NCBI GenBank assembly: GCA_041687015.1
Contig: JAWLCT010000025.1
Location: 1-43,560, forward strand
Length of the DNA: 43,560 nt
Source: JALOAT01 sp041687015
GTDB taxonomy: Bacteria > Pseudomonadota > Gammaproteobacteria > Thiohalomonadales > Thiohalomonadaceae
Direction of reading: 5' to 3'
How positions within the stretch are numbered: position 1 is the stretch's first letter; each line of letters starts with the position of its first letter. This document shows positions 16,669 through 25,440 of this stretch, one piece after another. The notes under the pieces are model-generated. The model saw only the letters and a list, made by a program, of their open reading frames with translations, ran no database searches and was not told where the DNA came from. Both the position numbers and the translations under genes were made by a program.

Positions 16669-18663
16669 ATGTTGCGTTTCCCACGTCTGATCCGTTTTCT
16701 GCTGATCGCTACGGCCGCCGGTGTGCTGTTGCTGGGTGCGCTGCGCCTGGCCTTTTTCCTGGCCTTCGACGCCGCCGGTGACCCGGTCCCCGGTGGCGAT
16801 CTGCTGCAGGCGTTCTATCTGGGGGCCAAGTTCGATTTGCGGGTGGTGCTCATCCTGTTGCTCCCCGTGGCCCTGTTGGGCGGATTCCGCCCCTTCAGCC
16901 CCTTCGCGGGCGGCGCCCGCCAGTGGTTCTGGACAGGCTACGTCACCCTGGCCGCATCCGCCCTGGGGCTGTTCTATGCCCTCGACTTCGGCCACTACGC
17001 GTATTTGGCCACGCGCGTGGACAACACGGTGCTGCGCTTCCTGGAAAACGCCGATATCTCCTTCATCATGGTGTGGGAGTCCTATCCCGTGGTGTGGATC
17101 AGCCTGGGGTTGGCACTGGCGACGGCGGCGATCGGACTGGCCATCCACCGACTGTTCCGTCGTCTGGCCGCACAACCGGCGCCGACCCTGCGCTGGCGTG
17201 GACGCCTCGGCGTGGGCATCGTCAGCTTCTTCGTGATCCTGGCAGGCATCTACGGCAAATTTTCCTGGTATCCGCTGCGCTGGAGCGATGCCTATTTCAG
17301 CACCCACGCCTTCGCCGCCGCCGTGGCCGTGAACCCGCTGCATTATTTCTTCGATACGCAGAAAAACGGAGGGGTACGCTACAGCGAGAAGAAGGTGCGC
17401 GCCTATTACGAGGTGATGGCGGATTACCTCGGGGTCGACACACCGGATCCCGCTGCCCTGCGGTTCGACCGCGCCGTGGCTGCCGCGGACGAGGCCGCAC
17501 GTCCCAACGTGGTACTGGTCCAGCTCGAGTCCTTTGCCACCTACAAAACCACGCTGTCCGGCAATCCGCTCGATCCCACGCCGCACTTCGCCGCGCTCGC
17601 CCGCGATGGTCTGTACCTGCCCAACTTCTTCGTACCGCATACCGGAACGGCGCGCGCGGTGTTTGCCACCACCACGGGCACGCCAGACGTGGAGTTGAAC
17701 GGAACGTCCTCGCGCAATCCGCTCATCGTCAGCCAGCACACCCTGCTGGACGGCTTCGACGACTACGAGAAATTCTATTTTCTCGGCGGCAGCGCCAGCT
17801 GGGGCAATATCCGCGGCCTGCTTTCGCACAATATCCCGGGCCTCAAAATCTTCGAAGAAGGCAGCTATGACAGTCCGCGTGTGGATGTGTGGGGCATTTC
17901 GGATCTGGCGCTGTTCGATGAGGCCAACCAGGTTTTGCGCACCCTGGACAAACCATTCGTGGCATACATCCAGACCTCCGGCGGCCACCGTCCCTACACC
18001 ATCCCCGAGGACAACCGCGGCTTCGAAAGCCTGCACCCGGGCGATGATGAAGTGAAGAAATTCGGCTTCATCTCCGAGGCCGAGTTCAACTCCTTCCGCT
18101 TCCTCGATCATGCTGTCGGCTGGTTCATGGAGGCGGCGCGCAAGGAGCCCTATTTCGACAACACCCTATTCGTGTTCTTCGGCGACCACGGCCTGGGCGG
18201 TGACGCGGGCCGCCACACGGGCGATGCGGAAACACGCCTCGGGCTTAACGCCTATCGTGTGCCGCTGGTCATTTACGCGCCCGGCCGCGTCGCTGCACAG
18301 GTGGATGAGCGGGTGGCCAGTCAGGTGGACGTGCTGCCCACGGTGGCGCGCCTGGCCGGCCAGTCCTACCAGGTCCGCACCCTTGGGCGCGATCTGCTCG
18401 ATGCGCGCCACGACGAAAATCGCTACGCGTTCATCATCCATCACAGTCAGCGGGATATCGGCGTGATCGGCGATGGCTATCTGTTGCGTGTGCACGACGA
18501 CGGCAGCCAACCGCGGCTTTACCGGCTGCAGGGCGACGACGTGCGCGAAAATTTGGCCACGCGCGAGCCGGAACGTACGGAGACCATGCGCAAGCTCGCG
18601 CTCGGCATGTACGAGACGGCGAAGTACATGCTCCATCACAACGGTCGTGAGACGGGCCACTGA
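16669..18663 (+). CDS. LTA-synthase-like (alkaline phosphatase/sulfatase superfamily) membrane enzyme
   Basis: 664 residues from the ATG at 16669; an in-frame GTG four codons upstream is the alternative. Five hydrophobic segments occupy the first 205 residues (about 8-30, 45-70, 85-105, 128-150 and 180-200). A soluble, probably periplasmic sulfatase-fold domain (about 275-600) follows. Visible motifs are NVVLVQLESFATYK (metal-site region), PHTGTARAVFATTTG (presumed Thr nucleophile), YIQTSGGHRPY and VFFGDHGLGGDAGRHTG. LtaS itself polymerises glycerol phosphate in Gram-positives. Gram-negative relatives include OpgB-type phosphoglycerol transferases, so a glycerophosphate or phosphoethanolamine transferase acting on envelope glycans is likely. 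Confidence 0.88.
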   Translation: MLRFPRLIRFLLIATAAGVLLLGALRLAFFLAFDAAGDPVPGGDLLQAFYLGAKFDLRVVLILLLPVALLGGFRPFSPFAGGARQWFWTGYVTLAASALGLFYALDFGHYAYLATRVDNTVLRFLENADISFIMVWESYPVVWISLGLALATAAIGLAIHRLFRRLAAQPAPTLRWRGRLGVGIVSFFVILAGIYGKFSWYPLRWSDAYFSTHAFAAAVAVNPLHYFFDTQKNGGVRYSEKKVRAYYEVMADYLGVDTPDPAALRFDRAVAAADEAARPNVVLVQLESFATYKTTLSGNPLDPTPHFAALARDGLYLPNFFVPHTGTARAVFATTTGTPDVELNGTSSRNPLIVSQHTLLDGFDDYEKFYFLGGSASWGNIRGLLSHNIPGLKIFEEGSYDSPRVDVWGISDLALFDEANQVLRTLDKPFVAYIQTSGGHRPYTIPEDNRGFESLHPGDDEVKKFGFISEAEFNSFRFLDHAVGWFMEAARKEPYFDNTLFVFFGDHGLGGDAGRHTGDAETRLGLNAYRVPLVIYAPGRVAAQVDERVASQVDVLPTVARLAGQSYQVRTLGRDLLDARHDENRYAFIIHHSQRDIGVIGDGYLLRVHDDGSQPRLYRLQGDDVRENLATREPERTETMRKLALGMYETAKYMLHHNGRETGH

Positions 18664-18811
18664 ATACCCCAAGACAACTGACGCTCGCCAAGACGCGAAG
18701 ATGCACATGATCAGGGACTGCCTTGCGGCTTCGCAGCAGGATCTCGCTTCCAAGCCCTGGCGGTTTTGGCCTCCGGCGGGAAAAGTTTTTTAGTGAGGAT
18801 TTGCAAAACAC

Positions 18812-20104
18812 ATGAAGGTTCTGGTCATCGGTAGCGGCGGGCGTGAACACGCGCTTGCGTGGAAGGCAGCGCAATCATCCAAGGTCAGCAAGGTGTACGT
18901 GGCGCCCGGTAACGCCGGCACCGCCCGCGAGCCCAAGCTGGAAAACGTCGCCATCGGCGCCACCGACATCCCTGCGCTCGTCGCCTTCGTGCAACAGAAC
19001 GACGTGGGCCTGACCATCGTCGGTCCCGAGGCGCCGCTGGTGATCGGCGTGGTGGATGCCTTCCGCGCTGCCGGTTTGCGCTGCTTCGGACCCACCAAGG
19101 CCGCGGCACAGCTGGAAGGCTCCAAGGCGTTCACCAAGGACTTTCTCGCGCGCCACCGGATCCCGACGGCGGGCTACGCGAATTTCACGGAGGTGGACGC
19201 CGCCCTCGCCTACCTGCGCGCGCAGGGCGCACCCATCGTGGTGAAGGCCGACGGCCTCGCCGCGGGTAAAGGCGTGATCGTGGCCATGACCCTGGCCGAG
19301 GCGGAAGCCGCGGTACGCGACATGCTCGCCGGTAACGCCTTCGGCGAGGCGGGCCACCGCGTAGTGATCGAGGAATACCTCGAAGGCGAGGAAGCCAGCT
19401 TCATCGTCATGGTGGACGGCGAGCACGTCATTCCCATGGCCACCAGCCAAGACCACAAACGCGTGGGCGACGGCGACACCGGCCCCAATACCGGCGGCAT
19501 GGGCGCCTATTCACCGGCGCCGGTGGTCACGCCCACCATTCACGACCGTATTATGCGCGAGGTGATTGAGCCCACCGTGCGCGGCATGGCCGACGAGGGC
19601 CATGCTTACACGGGCTTTCTCTATGCCGGGCTGATGATCGGCGCCGATGGCGCGCCCAAGGTCATCGAATTCAACTGCCGCTTCGGCGATCCGGAAACCC
19701 AGCCGATCATGATGCGCCTGCAATCGGACCTGGTGACCCTGTGCGATGCCGCCCTGGACGGCCGACTGGATCAGGCGAGTGCACAGTGGGACGCTCGTGC
19801 TGCCCTGGGCGTGGTGCTGGCCGCAGAAGGCTACCCGGGCGACATCCGCAAAGGCGATGCCATCAGCGGACTGGAGAACGGCGACAGCGCAGACGCCAAG
19901 GTTTTCCACGCCGGCACCGCACAGCAGGACGGCCAGGTGATCACTGCCGGCGGGCGCGTCCTGTGCGCCACCGCCCTCGGAGAAACCGTCGCCGAAGCCC
20001 AGCAGCGCGCCTATGCCCTGGTCGAGCGCATCCACTGGGCCGGCATGCAGTACCGCCGCGACATCGGCTACCGGGCCGTGGCACGCGAGCGCCAGGGCGG
20101 TTAG
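18812..20104 (+). CDS. purD: Phosphoribosylamine-glycine ligase (GARS)
   Basis: 430-residue ATP-grasp enzyme, second step of purine synthesis: phosphoribosylamine plus glycine plus ATP gives GAR. The N-terminal MKVLVIGSGGREHALAWK, the ATP-grasp VVKADGLAAGKGVIVA (about residues 142-157), and the signature FNCRFGDPETQ (about 287-297) with the flexible GMGAYSPAP loop are typical. The start at 18812 lacks a strong Shine-Dalgarno apart from GTGAGGA 14 bases upstream. A related element to the intergenic repeats may lie in the 148 bases before it, but the match is too weak to call. Confidence 0.98.
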   Translation: MKVLVIGSGGREHALAWKAAQSSKVSKVYVAPGNAGTAREPKLENVAIGATDIPALVAFVQQNDVGLTIVGPEAPLVIGVVDAFRAAGLRCFGPTKAAAQLEGSKAFTKDFLARHRIPTAGYANFTEVDAALAYLRAQGAPIVVKADGLAAGKGVIVAMTLAEAEAAVRDMLAGNAFGEAGHRVVIEEYLEGEEASFIVMVDGEHVIPMATSQDHKRVGDGDTGPNTGGMGAYSPAPVVTPTIHDRIMREVIEPTVRGMADEGHAYTGFLYAGLMIGADGAPKVIEFNCRFGDPETQPIMMRLQSDLVTLCDAALDGRLDQASAQWDARAALGVVLAAEGYPGDIRKGDAISGLENGDSADAKVFHAGTAQQDGQVITAGGRVLCATALGETVAEAQQRAYALVERIHWAGMQYRRDIGYRAVARERQGG

Positions 20105-20226
20105 GCAGCGGGCGCGCGGCTCGTTATACTCGGCCTCTTGGGCGGCAAAGCGGAGACCAGACACCTCCGCAAGCCGGCCCTGCCGTAGCCCACACGTCCC
20201 CGGCCCAAATAAAAACAGCCACTTAC

Positions 20227-20252
20227 CGCCTATCTCCCACAGGAGATAGGCG
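20227..20252. promoter_or_regulatory. Perfect 11-base hairpin in the purD-prk gap
   Basis: CGCCTATCTCC (20227-20237), loop CACA, GGAGATAGGCG (20242-20252), with no T tract. It lies about 80 bases before the prk start and ahead of a TACAAT (20273-20278) that could be a -10 box, though no convincing -35 is placed. It may be a purD terminator stem, a leader structure or a DNA-binding dyad. Confidence 0.55.
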
Positions 20253-20333
20253 ATCTCGCGGCCCCCGGCGGCTACAATCGATTCATTCGATTTTTAGAAA
20301 GTATTAAACATTACAACTTAGGGAGCACATGCC

Positions 20334-21212
20334 ATGTCGCAGAAGCACCCGGTCATCGCCGTTACCGGTTCGTCCGGCGCCGGCACGACGACCGTCAAGA
20401 ATGCCTTCGAACACATCTTCTTCCGCGAGAAGATCAAGCCGCTGGTCGTCGAAGGCGACAGCTTCCACCGTTACAACCGCGTGGAAATGAAAGAGGCCAT
20501 TGCCCGCTTCGCCAAAGAGGGCAAGAACCTGTCCCACTTCGGACCGGATGCCAACCACTTCGACCTGATCGCCGAGACCTTCAAGACCTACGGCGAAACC
20601 GGTGCCTGCAAGCGCCGCTATTACCTGCATTCGGAGGAAGAGGCCAAGCCCTATCCCGGGCTCAAGGCCGGTGAGTTCACCGAGTGGGAAGAGATCACCG
20701 AGAAGACCGACGTGCTGTTCTACGAAGGTCTGCACGGCGGTGTGGTGTCTGGTGATGTGGACGTTTCCAAGTTCACCGACCTGCTCATCGGCGTGGTGCC
20801 CATCGTGAATCTGGAGTGGATCCAGAAGATCCATCGCGACAACGCCCAGCGCGGCTACACCGCAGAGGCCATCGTCGATACCATCCTGCGCCGCATGGAG
20901 GACTACGTCCACTACATCACGCCGCAGTTCTCGCGCACGGACATCAACTTCCAGCGCGTGCCCACGGTGGACACCTCGAACCCCTTCATCGCCCGCGACA
21001 TCCCGACGCCCGACGAGAGCTTCGTGGTCATTCGCTTCCGCGATCCGAAGAAGTTCAATGTGGACTTCCCGTACCTGCTTTCCATGATCAAGGACAGCTT
21101 CATGTCCCGCCGCAATTCCATCGTGGTACCCGGCGGAAAGATGGGCTTCGCCATGGAAATCATCCTGGCGCCCATCATCCACGAAATGATTCAGAAAAGC
21201 CGCGCGGCATAA
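20334..21212 (+). CDS. prk: Phosphoribulokinase (Calvin cycle)
   Basis: 292-residue kinase that phosphorylates ribulose 5-phosphate to ribulose 1,5-bisphosphate, the substrate of RuBisCO. The P-loop GSSGAGTTTVK is at residues 12-22, with the substrate-binding VVEGDSFHRYNRVEMK and the LFYEGLHGGVV catalytic-base region (about 126-136). Its length and sequence fit the octameric proteobacterial class I enzyme. E. coli PrkB is a close relative without a Calvin cycle, so an autotrophic role is inferred from similarity to chemoautotroph enzymes. It stands alone, without cbbL/cbbS or cbbR, and has its own terminator. Confidence 0.95.
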   Translation: MSQKHPVIAVTGSSGAGTTTVKNAFEHIFFREKIKPLVVEGDSFHRYNRVEMKEAIARFAKEGKNLSHFGPDANHFDLIAETFKTYGETGACKRRYYLHSEEEAKPYPGLKAGEFTEWEEITEKTDVLFYEGLHGGVVSGDVDVSKFTDLLIGVVPIVNLEWIQKIHRDNAQRGYTAEAIVDTILRRMEDYVHYITPQFSRTDINFQRVPTVDTSNPFIARDIPTPDESFVVIRFRDPKKFNVDFPYLLSMIKDSFMSRRNSIVVPGGKMGFAMEIILAPIIHEMIQKSRAA

Positions 21213-21232
21213 CCTGAATCAGCTGGAACGGA

Positions 21233-21256
21233 AAGGCCCGCGCAAGCGGGCCTTTT
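21233..21256 (+). terminator. Rho-independent terminator after prk
   Basis: AAGGCCCGC (21233-21241), loop GCAA, GCGGGCCTT (21246-21254), with the T run continuing to 21256, twenty bases after the prk stop. It isolates prk from the downstream GDPD gene. Confidence 0.92.
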
Positions 21257-21310
21257 TCGTTGGGCACCGCACCGGGCAATCACGGCAGGTTCGAAAACAG
21301 CGCATTACGC

Positions 21311-22030
21311 ATGCCAGATATCACCGCTCATCGCGCGGGCGCCGCACGCGGCCCGGAAAACTCATTGCAGGCACTGGCCCAGGCCATCGCCTACGGCACG
21401 CCGTGGGCGGAAATCGATGTGCAACTCACCCTGGATGGCACCGTGGTGGTATTTCACGACGCGGACCTGTTGCGTCTCGCTGGAGACCCACGCCGCATCG
21501 GCGAAGTGCGCTTTGCGGAGTTACCCGCGCTCAAGGGCGGGGTGCGCATCCCCTCCCTGACCGAATTCATCGCCAACGCTCGCGGCCGCATCCGCCTCAA
21601 CATCGAACTGAAGGACTACGGCGCCGGCGACGCGTTGCCCGTGCAGGTGGCGGCCATCCTCCAGGCGCAGGGCTTCCTCGACCAGGCTGCAGCCTGCTCG
21701 TTCAGTCCGGCGCTCGTTGCGGGGCTGAAGCAGGCCGCGCCCGAGCTGCTGGTTGGCCATGTGCTCGATGCACGGGAGCTGCCCGACGGCGCGGCCGACT
21801 TCGTGAGCGTGGCTGCCCGGCATGTCACACCGGACCTGGTGCATGCGGCCCATAGCCGCGGCATGGCGGTCCACGCCTGGACGGCCAACACGCAAGAGGA
21901 AATACTCCGTTTGCTGGCCACCGGCGTCGATCACGTCATCACCGACGATCCGGCGCTGGGCTTGGAAACCGTGCGACGTTACCGCGGTCTCAGCCCTTGG
22001 CGCCGCGCCTGGTTGCGCTGGCGCACCTGA
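21311..22030 (+). CDS. Glycerophosphodiester phosphodiesterase
   Basis: 239 residues from the ATG at 21311; an in-frame TTG at 21260 would add 17 non-conserved residues and start in the prk terminator. It is a GDPD-family TIM barrel hydrolysing glycerophosphodiesters to glycerol 3-phosphate and an alcohol. The catalytic motif is present as TAHRAGAARGPENSL (usual form HRG...PENT), then WAEIDVQLTLDGTVVVFHD, IELKDYG, and the C-terminal VHAWTANTQEE and GVDHVITDDP. There is no signal peptide, so it is a cytosolic UgpQ-like enzyme. A 20-base gap separates it from the next gene, and they are probably co-transcribed. Confidence 0.93.
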   Translation: MPDITAHRAGAARGPENSLQALAQAIAYGTPWAEIDVQLTLDGTVVVFHDADLLRLAGDPRRIGEVRFAELPALKGGVRIPSLTEFIANARGRIRLNIELKDYGAGDALPVQVAAILQAQGFLDQAAACSFSPALVAGLKQAAPELLVGHVLDARELPDGAADFVSVAARHVTPDLVHAAHSRGMAVHAWTANTQEEILRLLATGVDHVITDDPALGLETVRRYRGLSPWRRAWLRWRT

Positions 22031-22050
22031 CACCTTGAGCGGATGAAGCC

Positions 22051-22422
22051 ATGAGCAAGAACCTGGTGTGCTGGAAATGCGGGGCAGGCGTGGACATCGA
22101 GGGGCGCTTCGCCCGACTCGAGACCTGCCGGCAATGCGGTGCGGAGCTGCACGCGTGCGTGATGTGCACGTTTTACGATCCGCACCACGCGGAAGCCTGC
22201 AACGAGGAGCGGGCGGAACCGCCCGGGGTGAAGGACCGCGCCAACTTCTGCGACTATTTCGCGCCGCGCCCCGAGGCATTTCAGGGCAGAAACACGAGCG
22301 CAGAAGCGGCTGCCCGCGCGCAGCTGGATGTGCTGTTCGGTGGTGGCGAAGCAACGGCCCCGGCCGAAACCGACGAGGCGCGCCAGGCCCTCGACGCGCT
22401 GTTCAAATCGCGGGACGCGTAG
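22051..22422 (+). CDS. Cysteine-rich (double zinc-ribbon-like) small protein, unknown function
   Basis: 123 residues with eight cysteines in the first 67: C7/C10 (CWKC), C26/C29 (CRQC), C36/C39 (CVMC), C50 and C67, plus HH at 45-46. The spacing fits one or two structural metal sites. The C-terminal 50 residues are Ala/Glu rich and predicted helical. No enzyme motif was recognised. It follows the GDPD gene by 20 bases on the same strand. It could be a metal-bound adaptor or nucleic-acid-binding protein; the family name is not known to me. Confidence 0.8.
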   Translation: MSKNLVCWKCGAGVDIEGRFARLETCRQCGAELHACVMCTFYDPHHAEACNEERAEPPGVKDRANFCDYFAPRPEAFQGRNTSAEAAARAQLDVLFGGGEATAPAETDEARQALDALFKSRDA

Positions 22423-22512
22423 GCAGCCTCGCGTTTTTCCGGAAAGCCGCTGCGGGCGAGTCGCGCACGACCCGCACCCGCAGTGGAAGGCGGCGGTGAG
22501 CCGCCGCGTGCG

Positions 22513-22884
22513 TCACGCGGCTTCGTGCACGTGATCGCTCTCGAGCACGCGGTTGAGCTTGGTGATGGACTTGATCACCCGCGCCGACAGCTGCGCATAC
22601 TCGGTCAGGAATACGTGCTCGGCGCCTTCGCCGTCACCGGCATGCACGCGTTGCACGATGGCACCGGCACAGCGATGAAAGGCCGCATGCTGCTCGCGCA
22701 TGTTCATAAATTCCGGCAGGTGCTGCTTGGTGTCCTGCTGCGAGGCGATCCAGCGGCCGAGCTCGCAACAGTCCTCACGCCCGACCACAGCCGGGTCGAG
22801 CTGTTCACCGGAGCGGCCTTCAAGATACTCCCGCAAGCGTTGCTTCCAGGCGAGATGAACGTTCAGTGCATCGAAGAAGTTCAT
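22513..22884 (-). CDS. Stand-alone CZB (chemoreceptor zinc-binding) domain protein
   Basis: 123 residues from the ATG at 22884, with a G-rich ribosome-binding site. It is essentially one CZB domain: H10 in VHLAWKQRLREYL, the signature CELGRW (C40), and H66/H70 in REQHAAFH, the 3His/1Cys zinc site of the family. CZB domains usually sit at the C-terminus of chemoreceptors or in front of diguanylate cyclases, where they sense zinc or hypochlorite through the metal-bound Cys. Here it is separate, with no signalling domain attached. The chemoreceptor at 13.6 kb lacks a CZB, so a partner elsewhere in the genome is likely. Confidence 0.87.
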   Translation of the reverse strand: MNFFDALNVHLAWKQRLREYLEGRSGEQLDPAVVGREDCCELGRWIASQQDTKQHLPEFMNMREQHAAFHRCAGAIVQRVHAGDGEGAEHVFLTEYAQLSARVIKSITKLNRVLESDHVHEAA

Positions 22885-22982
22885 GGTGATTCCCCCCAAT
22901 ACCACCGACCAAACGGCCACGAGGGGATATAGCCACGTTCCTGATGCGGTTTTAAATAAGCGAAACCCGTAACACGCGCGCG

Positions 22983-24299
22983 TCAGACCCGTTCGGCGAA
23001 CAGATCGTGCTCCCCGGCGGCAGTGATGCGCACCTGCACCAACTGGCCCGGCTGGAGTGCCGCATCGGTTTCGATGAAGACGCTGCCGTCCACCTCCGGC
23101 GCATCGCCGCGCGAGCGCGCCGCCACGCCGTCCTCGAACACCTCGTCCACCAACACAGTTTCGATGCGTCCCACGCGGTCCTGCAGCTTGTCAGCGCTGA
23201 TCGCCGTCTGCAATTCCATGAAGCGCTCCAGGCGTTCTTCCTTGAGCTCCTCGGGCACTGCGCCCGGCAGATCGTTGGCCGGGGCACCTTCCACGGGGGA
23301 ATAGGCAAAGGCACCGACCCGGTCCAGGCGCGCCTCCTGCAGGAATTCCAGCAGACGTTCGAAGTCCTCATCGGTTTCGCCCGGAAAACCGACGATGAAG
23401 GTGCTGCGCAGGGTGAGGTCGGGGCAATCGCGCCGCCACTGCTCGATGCGTCTCAGCGTGCCTTCCACGTCACCGGGCCGGCGCATGGCTTTGAGAATGG
23501 CCGGACTGGCGTGCTGCAACGGCACGTCCAGGTAGGGCAGCACCAGGCCCTCTGCCATGAGCGGCAGGATTTCGTCCACGTGCGGATAGGGATAGAGATA
23601 ATGCAGGCGCACCCACACGCCCAGGCGACCCAGTTCACGCGCCAAATCGGTCGTACGCGTACGCACCGGGTGGCCGTTCCAGAAGCTGGTGCGGTATTTG
23701 AGATCCACACCGTAAGCGCCGGTGTCCTGCGATACCACCAGCAATTCCTGCACGCCTGCGGAAACCAGGCGCTCGGCTTCGGCCAGCACCTCGCCTGCCG
23801 GTCGGCTCACCAGACGGCCGCGCATGGAGGGAATGATGCAGAAGCTGCACGATTGGTTACAGCCCTCGGCGATCTTCAGGTAGGCATAATGACGGGGCGT
23901 GAGCTTCACGCCAGCGGGCGGCACGAGGTCCACGAAGGGATCGTGTTCGGGCGGCAGATGGTCATGGATGGCTTCCATCACGGCCTCCAACTGATTGGGA
24001 CCGGTCACCGCCAGCACCTGGGGGTGATTGGCGCGGATCACCTCTTCCTTCGCCCCCAGGCAGCCGGTCACCACCACGCGGCCGTTTTCGGCCAGGGCCT
24101 CGCCGATGGTGTCCAGGGATTCCTCCACCGCGGCGTCGATGAAACCGCAGGTGTTCACCACCACGAGGTCGGCCTCATCGAAGTTCGGCACCATGGCGTA
24201 ACCTTCGGCACGCAACTGGGTGAGGATGCGCTCGGCATCCACCGTGGCCTTGGGGCAGCCGAGGCTGACGAATCCGACCTTGGGAACTGAACGGCTCAT
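22983..24299 (-). CDS. rimO: Ribosomal protein S12 methylthiotransferase
   Basis: 438-residue radical-SAM enzyme that adds a methylthio group to the conserved Asp of ribosomal protein S12. The N-terminal UPF0004 domain carries cluster cysteines C15, C51 and C80. The radical-SAM motif CNQSCSFC has C147, C151 and C154, with the GRLVSRP segment following, and a C-terminal TRAM domain runs from about residue 375. The spelling VGFVSLGCPKATVDAE is RimO-like rather than MiaB-like. It is divergent from the aldo-keto reductase gene, 82 bases between starts. Confidence 0.97.
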   Translation of the reverse strand: MSRSVPKVGFVSLGCPKATVDAERILTQLRAEGYAMVPNFDEADLVVVNTCGFIDAAVEESLDTIGEALAENGRVVVTGCLGAKEEVIRANHPQVLAVTGPNQLEAVMEAIHDHLPPEHDPFVDLVPPAGVKLTPRHYAYLKIAEGCNQSCSFCIIPSMRGRLVSRPAGEVLAEAERLVSAGVQELLVVSQDTGAYGVDLKYRTSFWNGHPVRTRTTDLARELGRLGVWVRLHYLYPYPHVDEILPLMAEGLVLPYLDVPLQHASPAILKAMRRPGDVEGTLRRIEQWRRDCPDLTLRSTFIVGFPGETDEDFERLLEFLQEARLDRVGAFAYSPVEGAPANDLPGAVPEELKEERLERFMELQTAISADKLQDRVGRIETVLVDEVFEDGVAARSRGDAPEVDGSVFIETDAALQPGQLVQVRITAAGEHDLFAERV

Positions 24300-24381
24300 G
24301 AAGTATGGTTGTCCGGCTGTCGCGTTCGTGCGGGGACGCGCATTTTACCTGTCCAATCCACCGGGATGAGAGAAGAAACGC

Positions 24382-25425
24382 ATGGAATATCGAGTACTCG
24401 GCCGCACGGATGTCCAGGTCAGCGTCGTCTGCCTGGGCACCATGACCTTCGGCGAGCAGAACAGTGAGGCCGAGGCCCACGAGCAACTGGATTTCGCCGT
24501 GTCGCGGGGCATCAACTTCATCGACACGGCCGAGCTGTACGCGATTCCCCCCAACGCTGAGACCTGCGGGCGTACCGAGACGTTCATCGGTAACTGGCTC
24601 AAGCGCCGCGGCGGCCGGGAGCAGCGGGTGATTGCGAGCAAGATCGCCGGTCCCGGCCCCGACTGGATCCCCTGGATCCGCGGCGGCAAGACGCGCTTCA
24701 ACCGTGCCGATCTGCAGGCCGCCCTGGACGGCAGCCTGCGCCGCCTGCAAACGGACTACCTGGACCTGTATCAGCTGCACTGGCCCGCACGGCATACCAA
24801 TTACTTCGGTCGACTCGGCTACCGGCCCAGCCCCGACGAACCGCCGGAGGAACTGGAAGAGACCCTGCACGCGCTCGGCGAACTGGTGAAGGCCGGCAAG
24901 ATACGTTACGTGGGCTTGTCCAACGAGACGCCCTGGGGCGTGATGAAATGCCTGGCGATTGCCGATCGGCTGGGATTGCCGCGGGTGGTGAGCGTGCAAA
25001 ACCCCTATTCCCTGCTGAACCGAAGTTTCGAGATCGGGCTGGCCGAGGTCGCCCACCGTGAAGCCACCGGCCTGTTGGCCTATTCACCGCTCGGATTCGG
25101 CGTGCTTTCCGGAAAATACCTGGACGGCGCACGACCGCAAGGCAGCCGCATCACGCGCTGGCCCCATTACGATCGCTACATGAATCCGCAGGCGCAGGCG
25201 GCGACCGCCGAGTATGTGGCGCTGGCTCGGCGTTACGGATTCGATCCGGCGCAAATGGCGCTCGCCTTCGTACACCAGCAACCGTTCCTCACCAGCACCA
25301 TCGTGGGCGCCACCCGCATGGACCAACTGGCGGCCAACATCGACAGCGCCGCCATGACGCTTCCACCGGAGCTGCTGGAAGCCATCGAGGCTGTCCACGC
25401 CCGTTACCCCAATCCTGCCCCTTGA
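24382..25425 (+). CDS. tas: NADP(H)-dependent aldo-keto reductase, Tas type
   Basis: 347-residue cytosolic aldo-keto reductase, closely resembling E. coli Tas across its length (LGTMTFGEQNSEAEAHEQLD, NPYSLLNRSFEIGLAEV). The catalytic tetrad is visible as D48, Y53, K87 and H133 in FIDTAELY, VIASKI and YQLHW. The physiological substrate is not known; E. coli Tas was found as a suppressor of tyrosine auxotrophy. A 15-base gap leads to the HIT gene, so the tas-HIT-GST run is probably one operon. Confidence 0.93.
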   Translation: MEYRVLGRTDVQVSVVCLGTMTFGEQNSEAEAHEQLDFAVSRGINFIDTAELYAIPPNAETCGRTETFIGNWLKRRGGREQRVIASKIAGPGPDWIPWIRGGKTRFNRADLQAALDGSLRRLQTDYLDLYQLHWPARHTNYFGRLGYRPSPDEPPEELEETLHALGELVKAGKIRYVGLSNETPWGVMKCLAIADRLGLPRVVSVQNPYSLLNRSFEIGLAEVAHREATGLLAYSPLGFGVLSGKYLDGARPQGSRITRWPHYDRYMNPQAQAATAEYVALARRYGFDPAQMALAFVHQQPFLTSTIVGATRMDQLAANIDSAAMTLPPELLEAIEAVHARYPNPAP

Positions 25426-25440
25426 TCACGAGGAAACCCC

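Noticed and set aside
18664..18811. Possible copy of the palindromic repeats between the LtaS-like gene and purD
   Set aside because: Pieces such as GCCAAGACGCGAAG look repeat-like, but the arms pair too poorly to call.
21260..21310. Upstream TTG start for the GDPD gene
   Set aside because: It would begin within the prk terminator, add non-conserved residues and lack a ribosome-binding site; the ATG at 21311 begins right before the conserved core.
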